Positions 10,410 to 20,807 of a stretch of 64,000 nucleotides of DNA are shown piece after piece (position 1 is the stretch's first letter; each line of letters starts with the position of its first letter). A program made the position numbers and the translations under genes. The notes beneath the pieces were generated by a model. That model searched no databases. It worked only from the letters and a program-made list of their open reading frames with translations, and had not been told where the DNA came from. Origin of the DNA: Agapanthus africanus. Taxonomy: Eukaryota; Streptophyta; Magnoliopsida; Asparagales; Amaryllidaceae. The DNA lies in NCBI GenBank assembly GCA_030015575.1, contig CM057337.1, forward strand, positions 374,007,582 through 374,071,581. Reading direction: 5' to 3'.

Positions 10410-12639
10410 TGTTAGTTATATGTATGCCCTAGAGGCCATTACTGTACATAGGATGTATATTGTAGTGGATGCTGGGACATATATAGGGAGGACTTTCTTG
10501 CTCGACATGATAGTATGCTATCTGGTTGCACTTTACCTTAACGTGTATACTGATTGTCTCTCTGTTACATGTTGGTAAAGCCCTTAGGATCTGTACTTGA
10601 CTACCTGGACTATGATGCGGATCATACTAGTGGGGACATGGTAGTCCGTAAGTACATCCTTCAAAGTCCCTAGTCGTGGGTGTATCGAGACGGGGCATCG
10701 ATATACCAGAGTAGACTAGCGTGTACCTTCTCGACCCATACAGATGGGCGATGGATGATCCCATATCCATCGGTGTTTGACATCAGAGATGGTATACGGG
10801 TGCTCAGCAGAGACTGGGTACACTGGACGGACTCGCCGAGAACTCCCAGATGGTATTATACCTCACGTCAGATGGCAGTTCTCTGGTGACACTGGTACAG
10901 GTTAGTCTGTAGACCCGAGATCGTCATAGAGTCTTGTGTGGTTCCCACTGTGCTTTGATTTCCATCTTACCACGTCCAAGAGGGCGTGCAAAACGGTGGT
11001 TTTTGGGTACAGTCCCGATTCACATGGAGGCAATGAGCGATAGGAGGGGATTCGTCTCTCCCGGTATAGGGGGTTGATGTTGCGCTGTGTTCGATTGGCT
11101 ATAACAGGAAATCCCTGGCCAGGGTTGCTGAGATTTACTGGTAAGTGTTACCAGTAGTTTCTCGAACAGTTATAGACCTCATATCGACACGACTTATCGA
11201 GCTATTGGGGTCTGACGTATACCACCCCTAGGCGAGATATGCGACAGATCAGACGATCAAACCGGACTGTACGGTAGTGTTACTGGTCGGATTCACTGGA
11301 GTGTGAGCGGGCTTGCTCGTCGATCTTCAGATCGCTCAATACCCGGGTGGCCGTTACGTTTAGCAGACCGCTTGCGGCTTGTGGATGTTTGATATGATCA
11401 TCATCCGCTGCCGGCGTATTGACGAGTCTTTAGAGTCCTACACAGAGGTTTCCTGGCTCAAGCGAAACGAAATAGGAGCGCATATGAGATATGTGCGGGA
11501 CCGAGAATAATGCGTGTATGTGATACCGTATTCCATTCTCGCGATGAATGTGTCGAATGGTTGTATGCGATATAACCTAGTTATCGAATCAAGGATTGAT
11601 TCGATAAGCCGATACATTCTATACTAGTCGGTTGTGTGCGACATGACCGGATCATTGAATCAAGTGTTGATTTAATGATTTAATGTATAATTATATATTT
11701 GATATATTACTTTGCATTAACTAGTATTGGTTCACTTTAAATGGATTTTCTCACTCGGGTGTGCGCATTACATATGCGATATGATTTTGTGCACTTGCTT
11801 GTATCATGTTTGATGATACATCCTTTTTGGTTAAGTGTAAAGTATTAAACCTTGGTTAATGAAATGGTTAGGGTTTCTTATTTGTTATTCATTTATCTTA
11901 TTTAATTATCCTTTTTATTTTTGATAAATGAATAAAAGAAAAGAGAAAAGAATGGTGGCTAATTTTGTTCTTTAGTTGAAGCTTCATGAAGCTTTGTTCA
12001 AGTCAACCATTCTTATCTCATCCTTAACCCTAACCATTCCCACTAACCATGATTCATTCTCTACACTTGACTCTAGTTAAAATTATGATAAGAATTCATT
12101 TTCTTTTCTTTTACAATTAACTTATCATAACTATTTCCTTCTTCTTCTTCATCTTCTTCAAAGAAGAAAAGCTTAGGTCATCAATGGTGATTGATGATAA
12201 AGAGTGAGAAATCCAATTCTAAATTGAACCCACTTCCTATTTCTTCATCCTCTACCTCTTGCCAAGTAGTAGAGTGTGTTTTCTTCACAAGTTTCATGAC
12301 TTGGTGAAGTGAGAGCTTGATCTTGCGATACTTCGACGTAGATCATCTTCGGCATGGACATCGACGACCTAGCTTGCCCATTCTCCGACGAAGCCGACGC
12401 TAGAGCCCGGATTTGATTTGGACAGCGGAGAGGACCTCGTTGCGGAGCTATGGAGGTGGAGCACCGGATCTACAAAGGTTGTATTTCCGTTAAACTTTTA
12501 GTTAAGTGTTAACTAGTTAGTTTTTCGCCTAGACATCTAGCCGACGATCCGTAGTTTAGGGTTTGTAGGCACCGTAAAATTTTAATATGGCATGTTCGAT
12601 ACCTTGTGAGACCTCCTTGGGATGCCTAGGAACCCTACA
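10410..12639 (+). repeat. Copia A 5' LTR, 2,230 bp
   Basis: Starts TGTTAGTTATATGTATGCCC and ends AGGAACCCTACA, with the primer site two bases later. It contains CCCTGGCCAGGG (about 11112), the hairpin CTGGTAA-GTG-TTACCAG (11138-11154), the array at 11559-11679 and the palindrome AAGCTTCATGAAGCTT (about 11980). The peptide-like frame at 10680-10889 recurs in every copy of this LTR and is not a gene. Confidence 0.95.
11559..11679 (+). repeat. Back-to-back hairpin array in the A LTR
   Basis: Four contiguous inverted repeats: 11559-11577 (GGTTGTAT/ATATAACC, loop GCG), 11581-11607 (TTATCGAATCAA/TTGATTCGATAA, loop GGA), 11629-11649 (CGGTTGTGT/ACATGACCG, loop GCG, all nine pairs formed with two wobbles) and 11651-11679 (13 bp arms with one wobble, loop GTG). 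The third corresponds to CGGTTATAT/ATATAACCG in D and F, so arm bases have changed in matching pairs. The 3' LTR repeats the array at about 19620-19740. Confidence 0.85.
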
Positions 12640-12640
12640 G

Positions 12641-12653
12641 TGGTATCAGAGCC
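12641..12653 (+). other. Primer binding site of copia A (tRNA-iMet)
   Basis: TGGTATCAGAGCC immediately follows the 5' LTR and is complementary to the 3' end of plant initiator tRNA-Met. Confidence 0.95.
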
Positions 12654-14768
12654 TAGCTAGAGCCTTAGGCGAAGTCCAGACGGAATTTGAAACCGGAACG
12701 AACCCGAAACCAACTCCAAAATGTGCTCTCTGTACTTTTTCTAAAAACAGTGATTTTTCATGATTAAAAATATGCAGAGAAATAAGCAGGAAAATATAAG
12801 AATTACGGCGCAAAATTGGGGCCATGAACAGTGTAATATAGCGCGGATCCGCGGCAGAATACTGATTTAGGCGGCGCTTTCGCGGTATATTTATGACGTC
12901 AGCCTATTAAAGTTGCACAGTAATTCATTGTTTTCTGTGGTGAATTCTCTGGGTATTTTTAATATTTATTCAAGTGTTGAATAATCTGGGATGTTTTGGA
13001 GCATTGATGATTCGATCGGGTTTATCAAATTTTGTCTGTTTGGCTTTCCGGATAAATTTTAGAATATGTTAAAAAGTTCGACCGGATATAAATACCCAAT
13101 TTTTCCCCTGTCGGGAAATTTCCAAGTGTTGGATTTTTCCGTAGTTTAACGACGTTCTAAGTAGTGCAAGTAACGCGATGGTCCCTCTCGAAGACAACAA
13201 ACCTTAACTCGATTATGTGACCGTCTTGAACTGCCCTTTGAACCTTCGGGTTTGGGGCAGTACGGCGTGCCACATGTGAGGCGTTGGCTTGACCCTTCTA
13301 CGACTGGACCGTTGGTACTGTAGCACGAACTGAATGTTGCTAGACTTGTTTCATGTGTTGATCTGTATCGGGAAAAGTTGGGTGTTCGATTGTTCGATCG
13401 GAAAGTTTGACATTTTCTATTTATCCGGAATGGGATACAATAATTGGAATTCACAATAGTTATGAGATAACTGAATGAATGTTATAAACGTAGCAGTTTA
13501 GTCTCACTTGATCGGTTGCCACGGAATTTTGATGTGATCAAAAGTCCGTCGCAATCACGTAGCGTACGCGGATACTCGCCGGGTAAACTTAATAGACAGC
13601 TTCACTCCATAGCCCCGACCAAGTGACTGTAGGAGAACCCCGTCGCCGAAAGCATCCGTTCGGGTGCTCGCGGTAGCGGTGTTCCGCCTTGGTGCACTTC
13701 GTCGACGGTATCGGGGGTGCGGCCGTCTACTGAAGTTTGCGACGAGTATTCGATCAGACTGTCGGAAATCCTGTTGAATTGCCCGACTTGATATTGAAAA
13801 GTGTTTTCGATTTTGAGACTAAAATGCGGGGTTTATAATTGTTAGGCATGCGATGTCTAAGGAATTCATTTGGTCAGGCATGCGATGTCTGAGGTGGTTG
13901 CGGATTCCAACTGTTGTAGTTTTACACTTTCTTTTCTGTGACCGTAAGTGTAATATGTGATATCGCCGGTTTCGTTGCTATATGTCAACGACAATTGGGA
14001 TGCGCATATTTACTTACGTTGATGACATGTGATGTTATGTGTTGCTGGATATGTTATATTGGATCATCGTGTTTGAATAGCCGGGGGTTTTTATGTGAGA
14101 TGAGTGTTTTTCATTTTCATTCATGTAAAAACTTGTATGTAATATTCTTTTTTTTTGGGGCGCTTCCAGGTTGCGGAAGTTGTCACCGTTTGTATATTAT
14201 TTACTTTTCCGCACTAGGATAGACCCAAGGAGGAGGGCACAAGTAACCGGGTTCTGGAGTCCAGTGGGAGACCAACTCGAGGAGTCGAGTCCGGGTCTCC
14301 TAACTCTAGAATTGGTAGGGTTGCTTGCCGCTCTCGTAGGGGTCTAGGGGTGTGGGTTTGGCTATTCATCACGACCGTGGAATCCGTGTTTTATACTGGC
14401 TCGTATTGAAAACACGGACGTCCTAGTATATCCAATATTTCATATGTTTCTTCTGCTGCGATATCTGTGATGTGATCATGTGATGTTCTTTGATAGATAC
14501 AGTATATAGTATATATGATATATTATATAGACGTTACTTATGTTTTACACCCGCGCTAGCCCTGCCCTGCTCTGCCGTTAGTTACCTAACCTAACGGTGC
14601 ACGAGGGGACATCGAGGCGAATGCGGATGGCATAAGTGTACGTCGTATTTATCTGTGATGATTAGGTACTTAAATGATGGGACTTCATTAATGTGATTAA
14701 TGAAATAAAAGAAACCTAAGATGTTGTAGAATCGAATTTCAAAATAAAACAGGTAGCTACAGTTCTTG

Positions 14769-15006
14769 CTTTGCACAGCGGTATATGTGATATATCCTGC
14801 ACCTTATTCGATGAGGAAAGGACCGAGATCCCTTCACCGGGAGTGACTCCTTTAGCAATAACTGGCAGATGCTACACACTCGGTTTGCCTTTTGATTGCT
14901 TTTAAGTGTTTTTGCTTTGCACAGTGATATATGTGATATATCCCGCACCTCATTCGACGAGGAAAGGACCGACGATCCCTTCACCGGGAGTGACTCCTTT
15001 AGCAAA
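14769..15006 (+). repeat. Two direct copies of the ~90 nt leader module (A)
   Basis: Copies at about 14769-14858 and 14915-15006 share a near-palindrome of the type TATATGTGATATATCC, then CACCTYATTCGAYGAGG, then GATCCCTTCACCGGGAGTGA and CTCCTTTAGCAA. In the CCTY..RAGG helix, the T/C change between the copies keeps a pair (T-G or C-G). Confidence 0.8.
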
Positions 15007-15140
15007 ACTAGAAAAGCCTCAAAAACACTCCATTTCAAAATTCATTCGATCCTACAACGATATCAAGTTCATTACGCAATAGGTTTTCAGAAAAACCTGT
15101 CGTAGCCCTCCGTCATTTCAGATAAGTACTGGTTAGTATT

Positions 15141-15352
15141 CGTGCTACGTTTGTTGACCTTAGCCAAGGCGTAGTGTGCGGTAGCTGATTAGTGCTTATC
15201 TGTATAAGCATATGATGCGATTGAGTTAGGGTAGTCGTGCGACTTTGTTGACCTTAGCCAAGGGTCGTGCGGGTGGGTTTAATTCAATCGGGAAATGACG
15301 GGTTGAACTTGGCTAGCACTTATGATTTGTTGACCTTAGCCAAGGTCATAAG
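15141..15352 (+). other. Three shared-loop stem-loops in the leader of A
   Basis: An identical 20-base loop, TTTGTTGACCTTAGCCAAGG, occurs at 15150-15169, 15244-15263 and 15326-15345. Each is clamped by a different stem: CGTGCTACG/CGTAGTGTG (9 pairs including three G-T), GTGCGAC/GTCGTGC (7 pairs including two G-T) and CTTATGA/TCATAAG (7 perfect pairs). The homologous hairpins in C, D and F keep the pairing with different stem bases. Confidence 0.8.
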
Positions 15353-15829
15353 CTTCTAGGGGCAAAATATTATCGGGAATTTCAAGTGTTGAAATTTGCA
15401 ATGAGATTGCATACCTTCTATGAGATAGTTGGATCCCGATACCGCTGCGAGTAAGAGTTGCTCCTGGGAGAGTTTTATACATTACAATTAGCCGATCAAG
15501 TAGGTGTCTAGAAAGGTGTTAACGAGGTTACGCCTCTGGAAAAACGAGGTTTACATTAATTAGGTTCGTGCGAAAGCACGGGGGACCTCCCTCAAAGTAC
15601 CGACACTGGCCTGGCTGAAAGATTGGCGAACTTGTAGTGTGTAATTAATCCCGGCTAGTCTTTCCTTTTAGGGTTTGAAGGAAGATTTGATAAAAAGCAG
15701 TGGGAGCCATCCTGATTAGATAAAATAATAACCAATCTATTCTTGACAGAGCGCACGCTGAGTGTTTTCTTCTCTCTCTCTCCAGGTAGCGACCATATCA
15801 CGCCTTAATCAAGATAATAATACGGATTA

Positions 15830-18460
15830 TTGACCGAACCCGCTTGTTATACTGAGCTGGGGAACATTGGTCCCGCTCCAACTTATAATTGTTATAAGAC
15901 AGAGCAGGAAATAGGGGATTACCAGAATTCCCGTGCCGCCCAAACGAAGAGAGTGCATGCTGATGCATCATCTTCGGGTGTGTTCATTATACAGAACTGT
16001 TTCTCAGTATCCTTTACGTCCTGGGTATGTGATACCAGATCAGGATCCCAGATATGTAATCTGTTACATAGGGCTGCAAAAAGGTAAAGAACTGAGAACG
16101 GGTGATAAGTTTCATGAGGCAGAAAACGGGGCAAGTGTTGCAGCCAAGTCTGTTGGTCACTGTCACCCTGTATTACAATACATTGATTCTGAACGAATGT
16201 TATTAGATACCGAACCTGTTATGCAAAATCATATCTGTCTCTTTATTAGTAAAGAAACGATAAAATTTTGTATTGACGGATAATGTTTTGAACATTTCCT
16301 ATATCAAAAGTTGATCGGTTCAGGCACGTTATCTAAAAGCATTGATGTTCTAAATCAAACTACAGTTCTTAGTATACGGAACACACACAAGAGGAAGAGT
16401 TCAGAAATGAACGAATCCTACTTGAGGTATTGTAGACTAGGTCAGATCAATGTGACCCGACTAGCTAGAGTTACATAAAGATGCATATTTAAATTAGTTT
16501 GAATTTACATCTTGTGAAACTCGCCAGTCATGTCACAAAGATATAATGACACTAGCTCCGTTTACTGGAAACAGAGAAAGAGTTAATGAACTCTTGGGAT
16601 GATACATGTTGATGTATGTAGGTCCCCTGTCTACACATGCCAAGACCGGTTCTTTATACTTCATTATATTCTCTGATAATCTCTCAAGATTCAGACATAT
16701 GTTCCTGTTGAAACACAAGTCCGAACCTTTTGAGATATTCACAGAATATAAGTTAGAAGTAGAGAACCGATACGGGTATAAGTATTATATCCTATGATGA
16801 GATCAAGGAGGAGAATACTTGAGCACGGAAATACTGGACTATTCTAAAGGAGAATGAGATTCTCTCTCAGCATTACTCCTCTGTATACACCATAGCACGA
16901 TGGTATATCGGGGCGGAGCAGATACACCCACTTCATATGTGATATGGAAAGGGAAGAGCCCATGTCTTAAGTTAGTTAAGATTTGGGGTTGTCCGGCCTA
17001 TGTCTAAAAGCAAAATCCGGACAAACTCGAGGCAAGGTTAGTTATGTAGAACTGGAAAGGTTCCAGCTATTCAAACTACAGAAGATGATTTGACAGAACC
17101 AAAGGATTCAGTAGATACCAACGAACCTCAGCCTCTCCGCCGATCTAGTAGGGTTCCTCACCCACTTGAGAGATACTTCTGTTTCTCTATGACAGTGGGA
17201 GCGAGGATTACATCATAAGATGATGACCCAACTAGTTTCGAGCTGGCCATCAGGAGTGGGACTCTGTAAGAATGGCTGGATGTTTATCGATCTGAGATGG
17301 AATCCTTATACACCAACAAAGTATGGACTTTGGTTGCTATATCTGAAGGGTTAAATCCCCATCAGAAGCAGGTATATCTTGAGAAGATTACTTGGTGTAC
17401 ATGGAAAGGTTGAGACTTTAAAAGCTAGACTTGTTAAAAGTTTGCATCATTGACCAAGTGTGGATAATGATGAAACCTTTTCAAGTAGCTATGCTTAAGT
17501 CCATCCAGATCCTACTTGTCACGGCTACATACCATGACTACGATATCTGGTGGTTGGGTGTCTTGACTGCTTTTCTAAATGATGATTTGGAAGAGAGCGT
17601 TTATAAGTACACAGCCAGAGGGCCTCGTAGACAGTGGGAGCAGCGGAAACGTGTGCAAGATGCTTTATAGGATAAAGCAGGCATCGCGGAGTTGGAACGT
17701 CTGTTTTGATGTATTAGTCAAAGAAGTTGACATCATCAAAATGGTAGATGAACCTTGTATAAACAAAAAGGTAGTAGGGAGTATGGTGACGATCCTCGTA
17801 GAGTACGTGGATGACATACTCTTGATGGGGAAGGAGTTTCCTATGCTACGCTCGATCAATCTCCGTTTATCACAAAGATTCTCCGTGAAGGATCAAAATG
17901 ATACCTCCTAAATCCTGTGTTTTAATCTATGAGATAGATGTAATTGGATGTTAGGATACTCACTAGATGTAGTGAGTTGGTATCAATCGATCCTGGGGAG
18001 AATCACTGGAAGGGTTCCAGGGTGATACAAACGACCGAATGTCAGTCACAGGCATTGTCTTTACCCTCAGTAAAGGGACGGTATGTTGGAAGAGTTCCAA
18101 GCTGGATACCGTGACATACTAGACGATAAAAGCAAGATACATCGCTACTTAAGATACTACCAAAGAGACTGTTTGGATGTATAATGGTTCATGAGATGAA
18201 CTATGTTCCTACCATTGTGAGACAATGGAGTTGTGGCTTATGCCAAGGAACGCCGGTCCCATCAGTGATCCAGACATATTCTAAGGCAGTATCACTTGAT
18301 CATGGAGATGGTTGATCTCCAGGGAGATCGAGGTTAGGAGAGTAGACTCAGAGGACAACACAATGGATCCACTCACGAAAGGCCTTTTCCCAAAGAGAGA
18401 CTTTTATGGGATGGTTGAGTATGAGATACTGCAACCACTGCTACAGATGGCCCTAGTGCA
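15830..18460 (+). pseudogene. Copia A pol relic (protease, integrase, RT, RNase H)
   Basis: Heavily broken copia polyprotein sequence in the normal order. A protease trace with 'SGSQIC' lies near 16035-16060, the equivalent of 'DTGSGSHIC' in C. Integrase traces follow at about 16400-16990, reverse transcriptase at 17431-17911 ('MLKSIQILL', 'YVDDILL') and RNase H traces at 17960-18420. No long frame survives; many breaks are present. The peptides are closer to D's relic than to B, C or E, including shared odd segments such as 'VYKYTARG'. This suggests the decay was inherited by a lineage that kept moving. An AGTGGGAGAT polypurine tract (18461-18470) follows. Confidence 0.85.
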
Positions 18461-18470
18461 AGTGGGAGAT

Positions 18471-20700
18471 TGTTAGTTATATGTATGCCCTAGAGGCCAT
18501 TACTGTACATAGGATGTATATTGTAGTGGATGCTGGGACATATATAGGGAGGACTTTCTTGCTCGACATGATAGTATGCTATCTGGTTGCACTTTACCTT
18601 AACGTGTATACTGATTGTCTCTCTGTTACATGTTGGTAAAGCCTTTAGGATCTGTACTTGACTACCTGGACTATGATGTGGATCATACTAGTGGGGACAT
18701 GGTAGTCCGTAAGTACATCCTTCAAAGTCCCTAGTCGTGGGTGTATCGAGACGGGGCATCGATATACCAGAGTAGACTAGCGTGTACCTTCTCGACCCAT
18801 ACAGATGGGCGATGGATGATCCCATATCCATCGGTGTTTGACATCAGAGATGGTATACGGGTGCTCAGCAGAGACTGGGTACACTGGACGGACTCGCCGA
18901 GAACTCCTAGATGGTATTATACCTCACGTCAGATGGCAGTTCTCTGGTGACACTGGTACAGGTTAGTCTGTAGACCCGAGATCGTCATAGAGTCTTGTGT
19001 GGTTCCTACTGTGCTTTGATTTCCATCTTACCACGTCCAAGAGGGCGTGCAAAACGGTGGTTTTTGGGTACAGTCCCGAGTCACATGGAGGCAATGAGCG
19101 ATAGGAGGGGATTCGTCTCTCCCGGTATAGGGGGTTGATGTTGCGCTGTGTTCGATTGGCTATAACAGGAAATCCCTGGCCAGGGTTGCTGAGATTTACT
19201 GGTAAGTGTTACCAGTAGTTTCTCGAACAGTTATAGACCTCATATCGACACGACTTATCGAGCTATTGGGGTCTGACGTATACCACCCCTAGGCGAGATA
19301 TGCGACAGATCAGACGATCAGACCGGACTGTACGGTAGTGTTACTGGTCGGATTCACTGGAGTGTGAGCGGGCTTGCTCGTCGATCTTCAGATCGCTCAA
19401 TACCCGGGTGGCCGTTACGTTTAGCAGACCGCTTGCGGCTTGTGGATGTTTGATATGATCATCATCCGCTGCCGGCGTATTGACGAGTCTTTAGAGTCCT
19501 ACACAGAGGTTTCCTGGCTCAACCGAAACGAAATAGGAGCGCATATGAGATATGTGCGGGACCGAGAATAATGCGTGTATGTGATACCGTATTCCATTCT
19601 CGCGATGAATGTGTCGAATGGTTGTATGCGATATAACCTAGTTATCGAATCAAGGATTGATTCGATAAGCCGATACATTCTATACTAGTCGGTTGTGTGC
19701 GACATGACCGGATCATTGAATCAAGTGTTGATTTAATGATTTAATGTATAATTATATATTTGATATATTACTTTGCATTAACTAGTATTGGTTCACTTTA
19801 AATGGATTTTCTCACTCGGGTGTGCGCATTACATATGCGATATGATTTTGTGCACTTGCTTGTATCATGTTTGATGATACATCCTTTTTGGTTAAGTGTA
19901 AAGTATTAAACCTTGGTTAATGAAATGGTTAGGGTTTCTTATTTGTTATTCATTTATCTTATTTAATTATCCTTTTTATTTTTGATAAATGAATAAAAGA
20001 AAAGAGAAAAGAATGGTGGCTAATTTTGTTCTTTAGTTGAAGCTTCATGAAGCTTTGTTCAAGTCAACCATTCTTATCTCATCCTTAACCCTAACCATTC
20101 CCACTAACCATGATTCATTCTCTACACTTGACTCTAGTTAAAATTATGATAAGAATTCATTTTCTTTTCTTTTACAATTAACTTATCATAACTATTTCCT
20201 TCTTCTTCTTCATCTTCTTCAAAGAAGAAAAGCTTAGGTCATCAATGGTGATTGATGATAAAGAGTGAGAAATCCAATTCTAAATTGAACCCACTTCCTA
20301 TTTCTTCATCCTCTACCTCTTGCCAAGTAGTAGAGTGTGTTTTCTTCACAAGTTTCATGACTTGGTGAAGTGAGAGCTTGATCTTGCGATACTTCGACGT
20401 AGATCATCTTCGGCATGGACATCGACGACCTAGCTTGCCCATTCTCCGACGAAGCCGACGCTAGAGCCCGGATTTGATTTGGACAGCGGAGAGGACCTCG
20501 TTGCGGAGCTATGGAGGTGGAGCACCGGATCTACAAAGGTTGTATTTTCGTTAAACTTTTAGTTAAGTGTTAACTAGTTAGTTTTTCGCCTAGACATCTA
20601 GCCGACGATCCGTAGTTTAGGGTTTGTAGGCACCGTAAAATTTTAATATGGCATGTTCGATGCCTTGTGAGACCTCCTTGGGGTGCCTAGGAACCCTACA
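18471..20700 (+). repeat. Copia A 3' LTR, 2,230 bp
   Basis: Same length as the 5' LTR and nearly identical. It starts TGTTAGTTATATG right after the polypurine tract and ends AACCCTACA at 20700, followed by the target duplication ATACT at 20701-20705. Confidence 0.95.
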
Positions 20701-20705
20701 ATACT

Positions 20706-20807
20706 ATCATGTCGAGCAAGAAAGTCCTCCCTATATATGTCCAAGCATCCACTAGAATATACATCTCATGTATAGTAATGGCCTCTAGGGCATACATATA
20801 ACTAACA
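20706..20807 (-). repeat. Copia D 3' LTR, remaining end
   Basis: The last 102 bases of D's 3' LTR, separated from 8318-10409 by insertion of A. It ends (plus strand) GGGCATACATATAACTAACA, then the inverted polypurine tract ATCTCCTACTT at 20808-20818. Confidence 0.92.

Larger units (their letters stand above)
12640..15829 (+). other. Copia A leader, 3.2 kb, structured, no gag recognised
   Basis: The stretch between primer site and protease relic carries no plausible coding sequence. The longest frames (13938-14222, and 13146-13454 on the other strand) recur only because the leader itself is repeated in F and D. It holds a GC-rich inverted repeat (about 12839-12890), a duplicated ~90 nt module (14769-15006), three shared-loop hairpins (15141-15352), a GAAA-loop hairpin (15567-15580, CGTGC/GCACG) and, at its end, a pyrimidine tract with CCAG (15766-15785) like a plant intron 3' end. 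Plant copia elements of the BARE-1 type are known to use splicing; whether this family does is inference. Confidence 0.7.
10410..20700 (+). mobile_element. Copia element A, full length, young LTRs but relic pol
   Basis: A is a complete LTR-leader-pol-LTR unit of 10.3 kb with target duplication ATACT (10405-10409 and 20701-20705), inserted head-on into the 3' LTR of its own subfamily member D. Both LTRs are 2,230 bases and by eye differ at only about ten positions (roughly 0.5%). At a grass-type rate of about 1.3e-8 per site per year that would be of the order of 0.2 million years, with the rate itself an assumption. The pol region is nevertheless broken in many places, and no gag is recognised in the 3.2 kb leader. 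It looks like a non-autonomous copy moved in trans. Confidence 0.95.

Noticed and set aside
10680-10889. ORF repeated at 18741-18950 and, inverted, at 10032-10241 and 48194-48412
   Set aside because: It lies wholly in the copia LTR and is conserved only as far as the LTR DNA is. The hairpin content explains the local conservation better.
13938-14222. ORF of 94 codons with near-identical copies at 58189-58467 and in D and its duplicate
   Set aside because: The copies exist because the copia leader is repeated. Frames differ in length, lack recognisable motifs and sit in a leader that is better explained as structured RNA.
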